DNA of 11,516 nucleotides from SIG452 sp045580405 (GCA_045580405.1 JAZNNT010000014.1:1-11516); one strand, 5' to 3'; numbered from the stretch's first letter, positions 1 through 7,221 are shown. Program-made: numbers and translations. Notes: a model not told the origin generated them from the letters alone.

Positions 1-15
1 GCTTGGCCTCCGACT

Positions 16-978
16 TTAGGCTCTGGAAAAATTGCGGCAGGTGGGACAGTTACAGTTTTCGTCAATGGGGCGATCATCTGTTTCATATTTTTTGTTCATC
101 AGATGCATAATGCCGCTTTTGGTGTAGATAGAAGCATGACGGGCATTTCTTGCAGGCATCACGCAATCAAAGAAGTCCACTCCTCTTGCCACTGCATTTA
201 AGATGTTGCCGGGAGTACCAACCCCCATTAAATAACGGGGTTTGTCTTTGGGCATATAGGGGATAACCGCTTCAATAATGCGATACATTTCTTCGTGACT
301 TTCTCCCACGGCAAGGCCACCGATGGCGTAGCCGTCACATCCCATTTGAGCAATCTGTTTCATATGCTCCACGCGGATATCGTCATAAATACCGCCCTGG
401 TTGATGCCAAAAAGCATCTGATGGGGATTTACCGTGTCGGGCAGGGAATTAAGGCGTTCCATTTCTTTTTTGCACCGTTCCAGCCAACGTGCGGTCATTG
501 CCGCCGATTTTTCCACATAACTATGGGTAGATGGTTTTTCCACACACTCGTCAAACGCCATGGCAATGGTGGAACCTAAATTGGATTGAATCTGCATGGA
601 TTGTTCCGGCCCCATAAAAATTCGCCGTCCGTCAATATGAGAAGCGAAGGTTACCCCTTCCTCCTGAATTTTACGAAGCTTGGCAAGGGAGAAAATCTGG
701 AATCCGCCGCTGTCGGTTAAAATGGGACGGTCCCAATTCATAAACTTATGGAGACCACCCATTTTTTTCACCACTTCGTCACCGGGACGAAGATGTAGGT
801 GGTAGGTATTGGAAAGCTCCACCTGGCAGCCAATTTCTTTTAAATCCAACGCAGATACTGCGCCCTTGATGGCGGCGGCAGTGCCCACATTCATAAACAC
901 AGGCGTCTGAACAGTGCCGTGAACTGTTTTAAATTCACTGCGTCTTGCTTCGCCTTCTTGTTTTAATAACTGATACAT
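16..978 (-). CDS. tgt: Queuine/preQ1 tRNA-guanine transglycosylase, C-terminally truncated
   Basis: Exchanges guanine-34 of GUN anticodons for the queuosine precursor preQ1 in the cytoplasm. The catalytic core is intact: D89 in LTDSGGFQ, D143 in AFDE, the base-binding GGLAVGE (220-226), and the nucleophile D271 in FFDCVMPARNARHA. The zinc site starts normally with C309, C311 and C314 (CNCPTC). The protein then ends with CRNFSRA at residue 320, whereas family members run to about 370-385 residues. The lost part normally holds the fourth zinc ligand, a histidine about 25 residues after the last cysteine, and the terminal helices. The stop is TAA at 16-18. The 15 bases beyond it do not encode the usual Y-L-x-H-L continuation in any frame. 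The ATG start follows ychF by 15 bases, and its AAAGGA ribosome site overlaps the ychF stop, which suggests translational coupling. Identity is certain; whether it is functional is not. Confidence 0.95.
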   Translation of the reverse strand: MYQLLKQEGEARRSEFKTVHGTVQTPVFMNVGTAAAIKGAVSALDLKEIGCQVELSNTYHLHLRPGDEVVKKMGGLHKFMNWDRPILTDSGGFQIFSLAKLRKIQEEGVTFASHIDGRRIFMGPEQSMQIQSNLGSTIAMAFDECVEKPSTHSYVEKSAAMTARWLERCKKEMERLNSLPDTVNPHQMLFGINQGGIYDDIRVEHMKQIAQMGCDGYAIGGLAVGESHEEMYRIIEAVIPYMPKDKPRYLMGVGTPGNILNAVARGVDFFDCVMPARNARHASIYTKSGIMHLMNKKYETDDRPIDENCNCPTCRNFSRA

Positions 979-993
979 AATGAAAATAATCCT

Positions 994-2088
994 TTACACA
1001 TTAAAGCGGAACAAAATAATGTCACCGTCTTTTACCACATATTCTTTACCTTCGCTACGAACCCAGCCTTTTTCTTTTGCCGCAGTCATGGAACCGGCTT
1101 CGATGAGCTCGTCATAGCCGATAACCTCCGCACGGATAAAGCCACGTTCAAAGTCGGAATGAATTTTACCTGCCGCACCCGGTGCTTTGGTACCTTTCAC
1201 AATGGTCCATGCTCTGGTTTCCGGTTCGCCTGCAGTTAAGTAGGAGATTAAACCAAGGAGGGAATAACTTGCCTGAATCAGACGGTCTAACCCGGATTGT
1301 TCTAAGCCCAATTCTTCTAAGAACATTTCTTTTTCTTCGTCATCCAGCTCTGAAATTTCCGCTTCAATCTGGGCAGAAACGGGGATTACGCTGGCATTTT
1401 CTTTTTTGGCAAGCTCGGTTAAGAGTTTTAAGTACTCGTTGTTTGTACCGCCATTTTTTAAGTCCTCTTCAGATAGGTTAGCGGCGTAAATTACGGGTTT
1501 TAAGGTCAGTAGAGATAAATCTTTTAGGAGTTCTTTATCTTCTTCCGAAAGCTCCACTTCACGGGCGGTTTTGCCTTGTTCCATTTCGGATTTTAAGTAT
1601 TTTAATAAATCCAGTTCTGCCTGATATTTTTTGTCACCCTTTAACATTTTGGTGGTACGGTCAATTCTTCTTTCAATGGAATCTAAGTCTGAAAAAATCA
1701 ATTCCATATTGATGATTTCAATATCACGGGCAGGGTCAACCGAGCCTTCCACATGCACAATGTTGGTGTTTTCAAAGCATCTTACCACATGGATTACCGC
1801 ATCCACTTCACGGATGTGGGATAAAAACTTGTTACCCAGGCCTTCACCCTTGCTGGCACCCTTTACTAACCCTGCAATATCCACAAATTCAATAATGGCG
1901 GGAACTGTCTTTTTGGAGTTATACATTTTGGTCAACACATCCAGACGGGGGTCGGGAACGGTTACAATGCCCACATTTGGTTCAATGGTACAGAAGGGAT
2001 AGTTCTGTGCTTCTGCACCGGCTTTGGTGATCGCATTAAATAAGGTAGACTTGCCCACATTGGGAAGTCCCACAATTCCTAATTTCAT
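994..2088 (-). CDS. ychF: Redox-regulated ATPase YchF/OLA1-type GTPase-fold protein
   Basis: A 364-residue protein, the normal family length. It is an Obg-class P-loop protein that prefers ATP over GTP and associates with ribosomes; in E. coli it is linked to oxidative stress and to initiation at leaderless mRNAs. Visible parts are the G1 loop GLPNVGKST (7-15), the G2-region YPFCTIEPN (30-38), the G3 motif DIAGL (70-74), a histidine at 112 in the usual catalytic position, and NLSEE (204-208), the YchF form of G4 that explains the ATP preference. A helical insertion fills about 125-190. A TGS domain runs from about 283 to the characteristic end ILFRFNV. The ATG start has an AAAGGA ribosome site 10 bases upstream. 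It lies 17 bases after parC and 15 before tgt, so it is very probably co-transcribed with them. Confidence 0.97.
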   Translation of the reverse strand: MKLGIVGLPNVGKSTLFNAITKAGAEAQNYPFCTIEPNVGIVTVPDPRLDVLTKMYNSKKTVPAIIEFVDIAGLVKGASKGEGLGNKFLSHIREVDAVIHVVRCFENTNIVHVEGSVDPARDIEIINMELIFSDLDSIERRIDRTTKMLKGDKKYQAELDLLKYLKSEMEQGKTAREVELSEEDKELLKDLSLLTLKPVIYAANLSEEDLKNGGTNNEYLKLLTELAKKENASVIPVSAQIEAEISELDDEEKEMFLEELGLEQSGLDRLIQASYSLLGLISYLTAGEPETRAWTIVKGTKAPGAAGKIHSDFERGFIRAEVIGYDELIEAGSMTAAKEKGWVRSEGKEYVVKDGDIILFRFNV

Positions 2089-2105
2089 AGTTTTAATATC
2101 CTTTT

Positions 2106-4277
2106 CTAAAATAATTTCAGTTGTTTAAAGCCCTTATCTTCCATTCGCATGGAGCAACCGCTTAAGGGAATGGTTCTGCCAAAATAGTATTCCGGTTCTT
2201 TGATACGGGTTTCGGATAGCAGTGCTGCTTTTTTGATTTTGGCATTTTTTAAGCGCATGGTCTGCACACCAATGGTATCACGGGTGGTTTTTAAGTTGAT
2301 TAAGGAAGTGTTTATTACCAGCGCTTTATCCATATTTGAGAAGAGTGCTAAATCGGTATCCTCCTGGAGTTTAAAAATCCGAACTACGGGAGAGGCATCG
2401 GAATAAGCCTTAATCAGACGCTTTCTGTTGGTTTTGGTCTGATATGCGGACACGGGAACCTTGGCGGTTTTTCCGTTTTCAAACACAAAGAGGAAGAATC
2501 CCTTGTAATCTCCGGTGGTAAATAACTGAACCGGCACTTCGTCAGGTTCCATTTCGAGTAAAGAGGGGAGATATTCTCCAAAGTTGGAAAGCTTGGTGTC
2601 GGGGATTTCGTGGATTTTCAGCTTATAGGCGTTAAACTGATTGGTAAATACCAGAATTTCGCCTAAGTTGGTTTCATCAATTTCCATATTCACCTTGTCA
2701 CCGTCTTTTAACTTGTGCTCTCCGCCTGCTTTTAAAGAGGTCAGGCGGATTTTTTTAATGTAATGCTGTTTGGTCACAAAGAGTTTTAAGTTGTAGTCTT
2801 CAATTTGGGCATTGGCTTCATAGTGATCCACATCACCTTCGGGAACAAAGGCGGTTTTTCTTTCTATGCCATATTTTTCTTTGATTTTTTCTAACTCGCC
2901 GATAATGATTTTTTTGATTTCTTCTTCGTGTTCTGCCGAGTATTTTAACTCTTTGATTTCTTTTTTCAAATCGTCCACATCGGCGATACGGTTTAAGATG
3001 TATTTTTTATTTAAGTTTCTTAATTTGATTTCCGCAATAAATTCTGCCTGAATTTCATCAATTAAAAATCCTGCCATCAAGTTGGGCACAACCATAGAAT
3101 CGTCTTCAGTGCCACGGATAATGGCGATGGCTTTGTCCAAATCCAAAAGAATTTTCTTTAATCCTTCCAATAAGTGCAGCTTATCGGATTTCTTTTTGAT
3201 ATCGTGAAGCAAACGACGTCTGACGCAGTTAATACGGAATTTGGACCATTCGCAAATGATTCCGCCCACACCGTACACATCGGGTTCATTACCTACAATC
3301 AGATTGAAGTTACAGCCGAAGCTATCTTGCAGAGGAGTCATTTTGTAAAGCTTCAGCATCAGAGCATCCGGATCCACGCCACGTTTTAAATCAATGGCAA
3401 TTTTTAACCCTTTTAAGTCAGTCTCGTCACGGACATCAGCAATTTCTTTGCTTAATTTTCCGCCCTTGATGTTTTCGACGATTTTATCAATGATCGCTTC
3501 AATGGTGGTGGTGTAGGGAATTTCCTTGATTTCAATGACGTTTTCTTTTTTGTTGTATTCGTAAGAACCACGAATTTTAAAAGAACCACGGCCGGTAGCA
3601 AGGATTTCTTTCATAGCCTCCGGTTCACAGATAATGGTTCCGCCGGTGGGAAAATCGGGTGCGGTGATAATGTCATAAATATCCGCATCCTCGTCTTTTA
3701 AGTAGGCGATAGTGGCATCGCAGACTTCTCTTAAGTTAAAGGAGCAAATATTGGATGCCATTCCGACTGCGATCCCTTGATTGGCACCGGTTAAAACGGT
3801 GGGGAAGGTTACGGGCAACAGTACCGGCTCTTTCATGGTGCCGTCATAGTTGTCCACAAAATCCACGGTATCCGAATCAATATCCCGGAACAGTTCGTTG
3901 CAGATGGGGTCTAATTTTACTTCGGTATAACGGGATGCCGCATATGCCATATCACGGGAATAGACTTTTCCAAAGTTTCCTTTGGAGTCCACCAGGGGAT
4001 GAAGCAGTGCTTCATTCCCCCGGGTTAAACGAACCATAGTTTCGTAAATGGCAGCATCTCCGTGAGGATTTAACTGCATGGTTCTGCCCACAACGTTGGC
4101 GGATTTAATTTTCTGGGAATTTAAAAGTCCCATTTTATACATGGTGTATAACAGCTTTCGGTGAGAGGGCTTAAAACCGTCTATTTCCGGAATGGCACGG
4201 GAGATGATAACACTCATGGCATAGGGCATATAGTTGGTTCGTAAGGTCTCGGTAATAGGCTGTTCTCTATGATTCAA
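2106..4277 (-). CDS. parC: DNA topoisomerase IV subunit A (ParC-like, divergent clostridial type)
   Basis: The DNA-cleaving subunit of a type IIA topoisomerase, 723 residues against about 750-840 for classic GyrA or ParC. The N-terminal domain shows PYAMSVIISRAIP (18-30), DGFKPSHRK (33-41), the quinolone-region helix NPHGDAAIYETMVR (70-83), and the catalytic pair R116-Y117 in AASRYTE. GIAVGMASNI follows. The tower and coiled-coil region extends to about 480, and a C-terminal domain with beta-propeller-like segments fills the rest. I find no GyrA-box (QRRGGKG-like), so a decatenating topoisomerase IV role is more likely than a supercoiling gyrase. The start is TTG: an in-frame TGA lies 9 bases upstream and an AAGGAG site precedes the TTG by 9 bases. 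The residue equivalent to E. coli GyrA Ser83 is Ala75, and the Asp87 equivalent is Glu79. parE lies 72 bases upstream and is the obvious partner. Confidence 0.93.
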   Translation of the reverse strand: MNHREQPITETLRTNYMPYAMSVIISRAIPEIDGFKPSHRKLLYTMYKMGLLNSQKIKSANVVGRTMQLNPHGDAAIYETMVRLTRGNEALLHPLVDSKGNFGKVYSRDMAYAASRYTEVKLDPICNELFRDIDSDTVDFVDNYDGTMKEPVLLPVTFPTVLTGANQGIAVGMASNICSFNLREVCDATIAYLKDEDADIYDIITAPDFPTGGTIICEPEAMKEILATGRGSFKIRGSYEYNKKENVIEIKEIPYTTTIEAIIDKIVENIKGGKLSKEIADVRDETDLKGLKIAIDLKRGVDPDALMLKLYKMTPLQDSFGCNFNLIVGNEPDVYGVGGIICEWSKFRINCVRRRLLHDIKKKSDKLHLLEGLKKILLDLDKAIAIIRGTEDDSMVVPNLMAGFLIDEIQAEFIAEIKLRNLNKKYILNRIADVDDLKKEIKELKYSAEHEEEIKKIIIGELEKIKEKYGIERKTAFVPEGDVDHYEANAQIEDYNLKLFVTKQHYIKKIRLTSLKAGGEHKLKDGDKVNMEIDETNLGEILVFTNQFNAYKLKIHEIPDTKLSNFGEYLPSLLEMEPDEVPVQLFTTGDYKGFFLFVFENGKTAKVPVSAYQTKTNRKRLIKAYSDASPVVRIFKLQEDTDLALFSNMDKALVINTSLINLKTTRDTIGVQTMRLKNAKIKKAALLSETRIKEPEYYFGRTIPLSGCSMRMEDKGFKQLKLF

Positions 4278-4349
4278 AGGGGTTCACTCCTTTTTTGATT
4301 ACTGAATAAATAAAAGATAGAAACAATTGCGATAGCTAAAATAACAAAA
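4278..4349 (-). other. Intergenic spacer between parE and parC
   Basis: Seventy-two AT-rich bases separate the parE stop from the parC start. The only feature I can support is the parC ribosome site AAGGAG at about 4287-4292. No hairpin with a T-run and no convincing -35/-10 pair is visible, so the two subunits are probably on one transcript. Confidence 0.6.
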
Positions 4350-6332
4350 TTAACTGATATCTAAAAATTCGTAATATTCTTTGCCGTGCAGTTGAATATA
4401 ATCTTTTCTGCCTTGCAGATTGTCACCCAAGAGAAGCTCAAAGGTTTCCTTGGTTTCCATCATTCCTTCGGGCATCACTTTGATTAACCGACGGGTTTCG
4501 GGATTCATGGTAGTCTGCCACATCATTTCCGGCTCGTTTTCACCCAACCCTTTGGAACGCTGCAAGGTATATTTTCCCGAAATGGATGCTAAATGGTCGG
4601 TCTTTTCTTTCTCGTCGTAGGCAAAGAAGGTACCGTGTTCTTTGGAGTTGATTTCATATAAGGGGGATTCTGCAATATATACCTTTCCTTTTTCGATGAG
4701 TGTGGGCGTTAAGATATAAAGCATAGTCAGAACTAATGTGCGAATCTGGAATCCGTCCACATCGGCATCGGTACAGATAATAATTTTGTCCCAACGGAGT
4801 TTTTCCAAATCAAAGGCGGACATGTCTTTTTGATTTTTTAATTTGATTTCCACTCCGCAGCCGAGCACTCTCATTAAGTCGGTGATGATTTCAGAATTGA
4901 AAATTTTGTCATAGCCTGCTTTTAAGCAGTTTAAGATTTTTCCTCGGATTGGCATAATTGCCTGAAACTCTGCATCACGACCTTGTTTACAGGAACCTAA
5001 TGCCGAGTCACCTTCCACGATGTAGAGCTCACGGCGGGTGGCATCTTTGGTACGGCAATCCACAAATTTTTGCACACGGTTTACCACGTCAACAGACTGG
5101 GAAAGCTTCTTTTTGATGTTGATTTTTGCTTTTTCTGCCTGCTCACGGCTTCGTTTGTTGACTAAAATCTGTTCTGCGATTTTTTCGGCATCTGCTTTAT
5201 TTTCGATGAAATAGATTTCCAGTTGTTCTTTTAAAAAATCCTGCATTGCTTCCTGAATGAATTTGTTGGTAATTGCTTTTTTGGTCTGGTTTTCGTAGGA
5301 AGTGATGGTGGAGAAGGAGTTGGAAACCAAAATCAAACTGTCAAACACATCGTTATAGGTGATTTTCGTTTCATTTGCTTTATATTTGTTGGTTTGCTTG
5401 ATGTAGTTATCAATGGCAAATACAAAGGCATTTTTCACCGCTTTTTCGGGAGAACCGCCATGCTCTAAGAAGCTGGAGTTATGATAATATTCAATCACAT
5501 TCACTTCGTTATGGAAGCAGAATGCAAAATTCATTTTCACTTTGTATTCCGGCTTGTCTTGGCGGTCACGGCCCATTCGTTCTGCAGAAACGGTACGAAC
5601 CTGGGTTAATGCTTTTTCGTCGGTTAATTCGTTGGCATAGTCGGTGATACCGTCTTTATACAAGAAAGTGTATTCCTGGAATTTTCCGTTTTCCTGTTCA
5701 TCTTTTAAGAGGAAGGTGATTCCGGCATTCACTACCGCCTGTTTTTTTAAGGTGTTGATGTAGTATTCTAAAGGCACATCAATGTCGGTAAATACATCTA
5801 AATCGGGGCGCCATTTGATAACGGTTCCTGTTTTCTTTTCTAAGGTGGGTTCTTTCTTTAAACCGCCCACATTTTTTCCTTTTTCAAATTCCAGAGAATA
5901 CAGATATCCGTCCCGGACAACCCGCACGCTCATATATTCGGATGCATACTGGGTTGCACAGGCGCCCAGACCGTTTAAGCCCAAGCTGTATTCATAGTTT
6001 TCGCCACCCTGATTGTTGTATTTTCCGCCTGCATAGAGCTCGCAGAAAACCAACTGCCAGTTATAGGTATCTTCCTTGGAGTTATAATCCAAGGGGATTC
6101 CGCGTCCATAGTCCCTTACTTCTACCGATTGGTCGCGAAAACGGGTGATTTCAATTTTTTTTCCGTAGCCTTCTCTTGCCTCGTCAATGGAGTTAGATAA
6201 TATTTCAAAAATGGAATGCTGACATCCGGTAATTCCATCAGAGCCAAAAATAACTGCAGGACGCAGACGCACACGCTCTTCATCCTTCAGCTTGGAGATA
6301 CTCTCGTTACCGTAGATTTCTTCAGTTGCCAC
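4350..6332 (-). CDS. parE: DNA topoisomerase IV subunit B (ParE-like, divergent clostridial type)
   Basis: The ATPase subunit that pairs with the adjacent ParC, 660 residues. The GHKL ATPase domain has E43 and N47 in EILSNSIDEA, D74 in RDYGRGIP, AGGKY (101-105), a lid GLNGLGA (118-124) and the QTK loop at 349-351. The TOPRIM domain has E440 in EGDSALG and the metal-binding pair D522/D524 in TDADVDG, followed by QRSKGLGE (591-598). Several motifs differ from the textbook GyrB/ParE forms GGLHGVG, EGDSAGG and DVDGSHIRT: here N replaces H in the lid, L replaces G after EGDSA, and Q replaces H before IRT. This matches a clostridial ParE lineage as I remember it. The start is GTG, with AGAGGTG six bases upstream. 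An ATG at 6333-6335 reads out of frame into a stop within five codons. It is the first gene of the minus-strand run. Confidence 0.94.
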   Translation of the reverse strand: MATEEIYGNESISKLKDEERVRLRPAVIFGSDGITGCQHSIFEILSNSIDEAREGYGKKIEITRFRDQSVEVRDYGRGIPLDYNSKEDTYNWQLVFCELYAGGKYNNQGGENYEYSLGLNGLGACATQYASEYMSVRVVRDGYLYSLEFEKGKNVGGLKKEPTLEKKTGTVIKWRPDLDVFTDIDVPLEYYINTLKKQAVVNAGITFLLKDEQENGKFQEYTFLYKDGITDYANELTDEKALTQVRTVSAERMGRDRQDKPEYKVKMNFAFCFHNEVNVIEYYHNSSFLEHGGSPEKAVKNAFVFAIDNYIKQTNKYKANETKITYNDVFDSLILVSNSFSTITSYENQTKKAITNKFIQEAMQDFLKEQLEIYFIENKADAEKIAEQILVNKRSREQAEKAKINIKKKLSQSVDVVNRVQKFVDCRTKDATRRELYIVEGDSALGSCKQGRDAEFQAIMPIRGKILNCLKAGYDKIFNSEIITDLMRVLGCGVEIKLKNQKDMSAFDLEKLRWDKIIICTDADVDGFQIRTLVLTMLYILTPTLIEKGKVYIAESPLYEINSKEHGTFFAYDEKEKTDHLASISGKYTLQRSKGLGENEPEMMWQTTMNPETRRLIKVMPEGMMETKETFELLLGDNLQGRKDYIQLHGKEYYEFLDIS

Positions 6333-6364
6333 TCATTTCACCTCTTCACAAAATTTTACACTCT

Positions 6365-6393
6365 ATTATATCATAGAAAAGAAAATAAAGCAA
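6365..6393 (-). promoter_or_regulatory. Promoter of the parE-parC-ychF-tgt run
   Basis: On the minus strand a perfect TATAAT (6365-6370) is preceded by TG one base upstream (an extended -10). Seventeen bases further up is a weak -35, TTGCTT (6388-6393). Predicted transcription would begin near 6357, leaving a leader of about 25 bases that carries the AGAGGTG ribosome site of parE. The extended -10 can compensate for the poor -35. This is inferred from consensus match only. Confidence 0.7.
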
Positions 6394-6418
6394 GTGAAAA
6401 ATTAATTTTTATAAAAAG

Positions 6419-6447
6419 ATTTTTGCCAGAAAAGAAATGGCAAAAAT
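6419..6447. repeat. Perfect 10-base inverted repeat between divergent promoters
   Basis: ATTTTTGCCA at 6419-6428 and its exact complement TGGCAAAAAT at 6438-6447 flank a 9-base purine-only spacer. It lies between the parE promoter and the -35 box of the HTH gene, 11 bases upstream of that box. The arm centres are 19 bases apart, close to two helical turns, which would suit a dimeric DNA-binding protein. I do not recognise the site as a known operator. Confidence 0.75.
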
Positions 6448-6458
6448 GTAAAATATAC

Positions 6459-6487
6459 TTGACATTTTAGAAGTCTTGTGTTATCAT
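6459..6487 (+). promoter_or_regulatory. Promoter of the HTH/membrane protein pair
   Basis: A consensus -35 TTGACA (6459-6464) is followed after exactly 17 bases by TATCAT (6482-6487), five of six matches to TATAAT. Transcription should start around 6494, at the edge of the palindrome that follows, so the promoter looks strong but repressible. Confidence 0.85.
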
Positions 6488-6493
6488 GATATT

Positions 6494-6509
6494 GTAAAGT
6501 TAACTTTAC
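6494..6509. promoter_or_regulatory. 16-base perfect palindrome, probable operator of the HTH regulator
   Basis: GTAAAGTTAACTTTAC reads identically on both strands. It begins seven bases after the -10 box, over the expected transcription start, and ends just before the ribosome site of the small HTH gene. A dimeric repressor bound here would block initiation, so autorepression by the gene just downstream is the simplest reading. The palindrome is seen directly; the binding partner is inferred. Confidence 0.75.
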
Positions 6510-6527
6510 TTTTTAGGAGGTGATTTG

Positions 6528-6725
6528 TTGAATAACAGAGTCAAAGAATTTCGGAAGGAAAACAAGGTCACACAAGATGATTTGGCAGGGGCTGTGGGTG
6601 TAACCCGTCAGACGATTATTTCGTTGGAAAACGGAAAATACAATGCTTCCTTGCAGCTTGCCTATAAAATTGCAAAATATTTTGGGGTAAAGATAGAAGA
6701 AGTCTTTTTGTTTGAGGAGGAATAG
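6528..6725 (+). CDS. Small XRE/Cro-type HTH transcriptional regulator (YozG-like)
   Basis: A 65-residue protein that is almost entirely one helix-turn-helix domain: N-N-R-V-K-E-F-R-K-E-N-K, then helix 2 TQDDLAGAVGV, the recognition helix TRQTIISLENGKYNAS, and the dimer-side helices with an acidic end. This resembles the small one-domain repressors of Firmicutes that are often paired with a membrane protein. The start is a TTG. Two TTG codons lie in tandem, at 6525 and 6528. I chose 6528 because the very strong AGGAGGTGAT site (6515-6524) leaves 7 bases from AGGAGG to it, against 4 for 6525; the earlier start would add one residue. The last three Glu codons (GAG GAG GAA) supply part of the ribosome site of the next gene, two bases on. 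It probably represses its own operon through the palindrome at 6494-6509. Confidence 0.9.
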   Translation: MNNRVKEFRKENKVTQDDLAGAVGVTRQTIISLENGKYNASLQLAYKIAKYFGVKIEEVFLFEEE

Positions 6726-6727
6726 TA

Positions 6728-7144
6728 ATGAATTTTAAAAAGAAACTACAGACCAGACTATATGTGGCATTTACATGTATCGTTCTTGGTTTAGTGATGA
6801 TTGTCATCCCGTTTTTGGTGCCATTGCCGGATGATTTTTTGTCTTCTTTTGGGTTTGCAATGGTTGTTGTGGGTTTGGCCCGTATCAGAAATTACCATAG
6901 GATTACCAAAACGGAAGAAACTATCAGAAAGCAGGAAATCACGGAAACGGATGAGCGTAACCTTGAAATTATCAATCGGGCGAGAAGTGCCGCATTTTCC
7001 ATTTACCTTTTGTTGCTCACTGCCGGTGTGATTGCACTATCGCTTTTTGGCTTATACGAAGTTGCAAAATGGATTTCTTACGCAGTTTTCCTTTTGGTTT
7101 TGATATACTGGATTTGTTATCTTGTGTATCGAAAAAAATTATAG
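6728..7144 (+). CDS. Four-helix membrane protein with DERN motif (DUF2178-like), function unknown
   Basis: A 138-residue predicted inner-membrane protein. Hydrophobic stretches lie at about 12-31, 37-53, 88-109 and 114-134. They form two helical hairpins joined by a charged cytoplasmic-looking loop (52-87) rich in Lys, Arg and Glu, which contains TDERNLEI (74-81). Pairs of hairpins with a DERN-type loop are what I recall for DUF2178-like proteins that follow small HTH regulators in Firmicutes, but the family call is tentative. The ATG has a GAGGAGG site 7 bases upstream, inside the end of the regulator gene, so translation is likely coupled. No catalytic motif or signal peptide is visible. 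It could sense or protect the membrane and act with the regulator; this is inference from context only. Confidence 0.85.
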   Translation: MNFKKKLQTRLYVAFTCIVLGLVMIVIPFLVPLPDDFLSSFGFAMVVVGLARIRNYHRITKTEETIRKQEITETDERNLEIINRARSAAFSIYLLLLTAGVIALSLFGLYEVAKWISYAVFLLVLIYWICYLVYRKKL

Positions 7145-7162
7145 GATTTCATGGGGTGAATC

Positions 7163-7197
7163 GAGTCCTGACCGAATCGTCGGGACTCTGTTTTTTT
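7163..7197 (+). terminator. Rho-independent terminator of the HTH/membrane protein operon
   Basis: GAGTCCTGAC (7163-7172) pairs with GTCGGGACTC (7179-7188) in a ten-pair stem that contains one G-U pair. The loop is CGAATC, and after TG comes a run of seven T (7191-7197). It sits 18 bases after the stop of the membrane protein gene. Confidence 0.93.
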
Positions 7198-7221
7198 ATG
7201 CGGTTTTTCCGTGCCAATATC

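Noticed and set aside
295..579. 94-codon plus-strand frame inside tgt
   Set aside because: Antisense to conserved catalytic regions of tgt, with no supporting ribosome site or family resemblance.
6419..6447. Inverted repeat as a rho-independent terminator
   Set aside because: The stem is AT-rich and, on the plus strand, no T-run follows. It lies between two divergent promoters, where no transcript from either gene would need to end.
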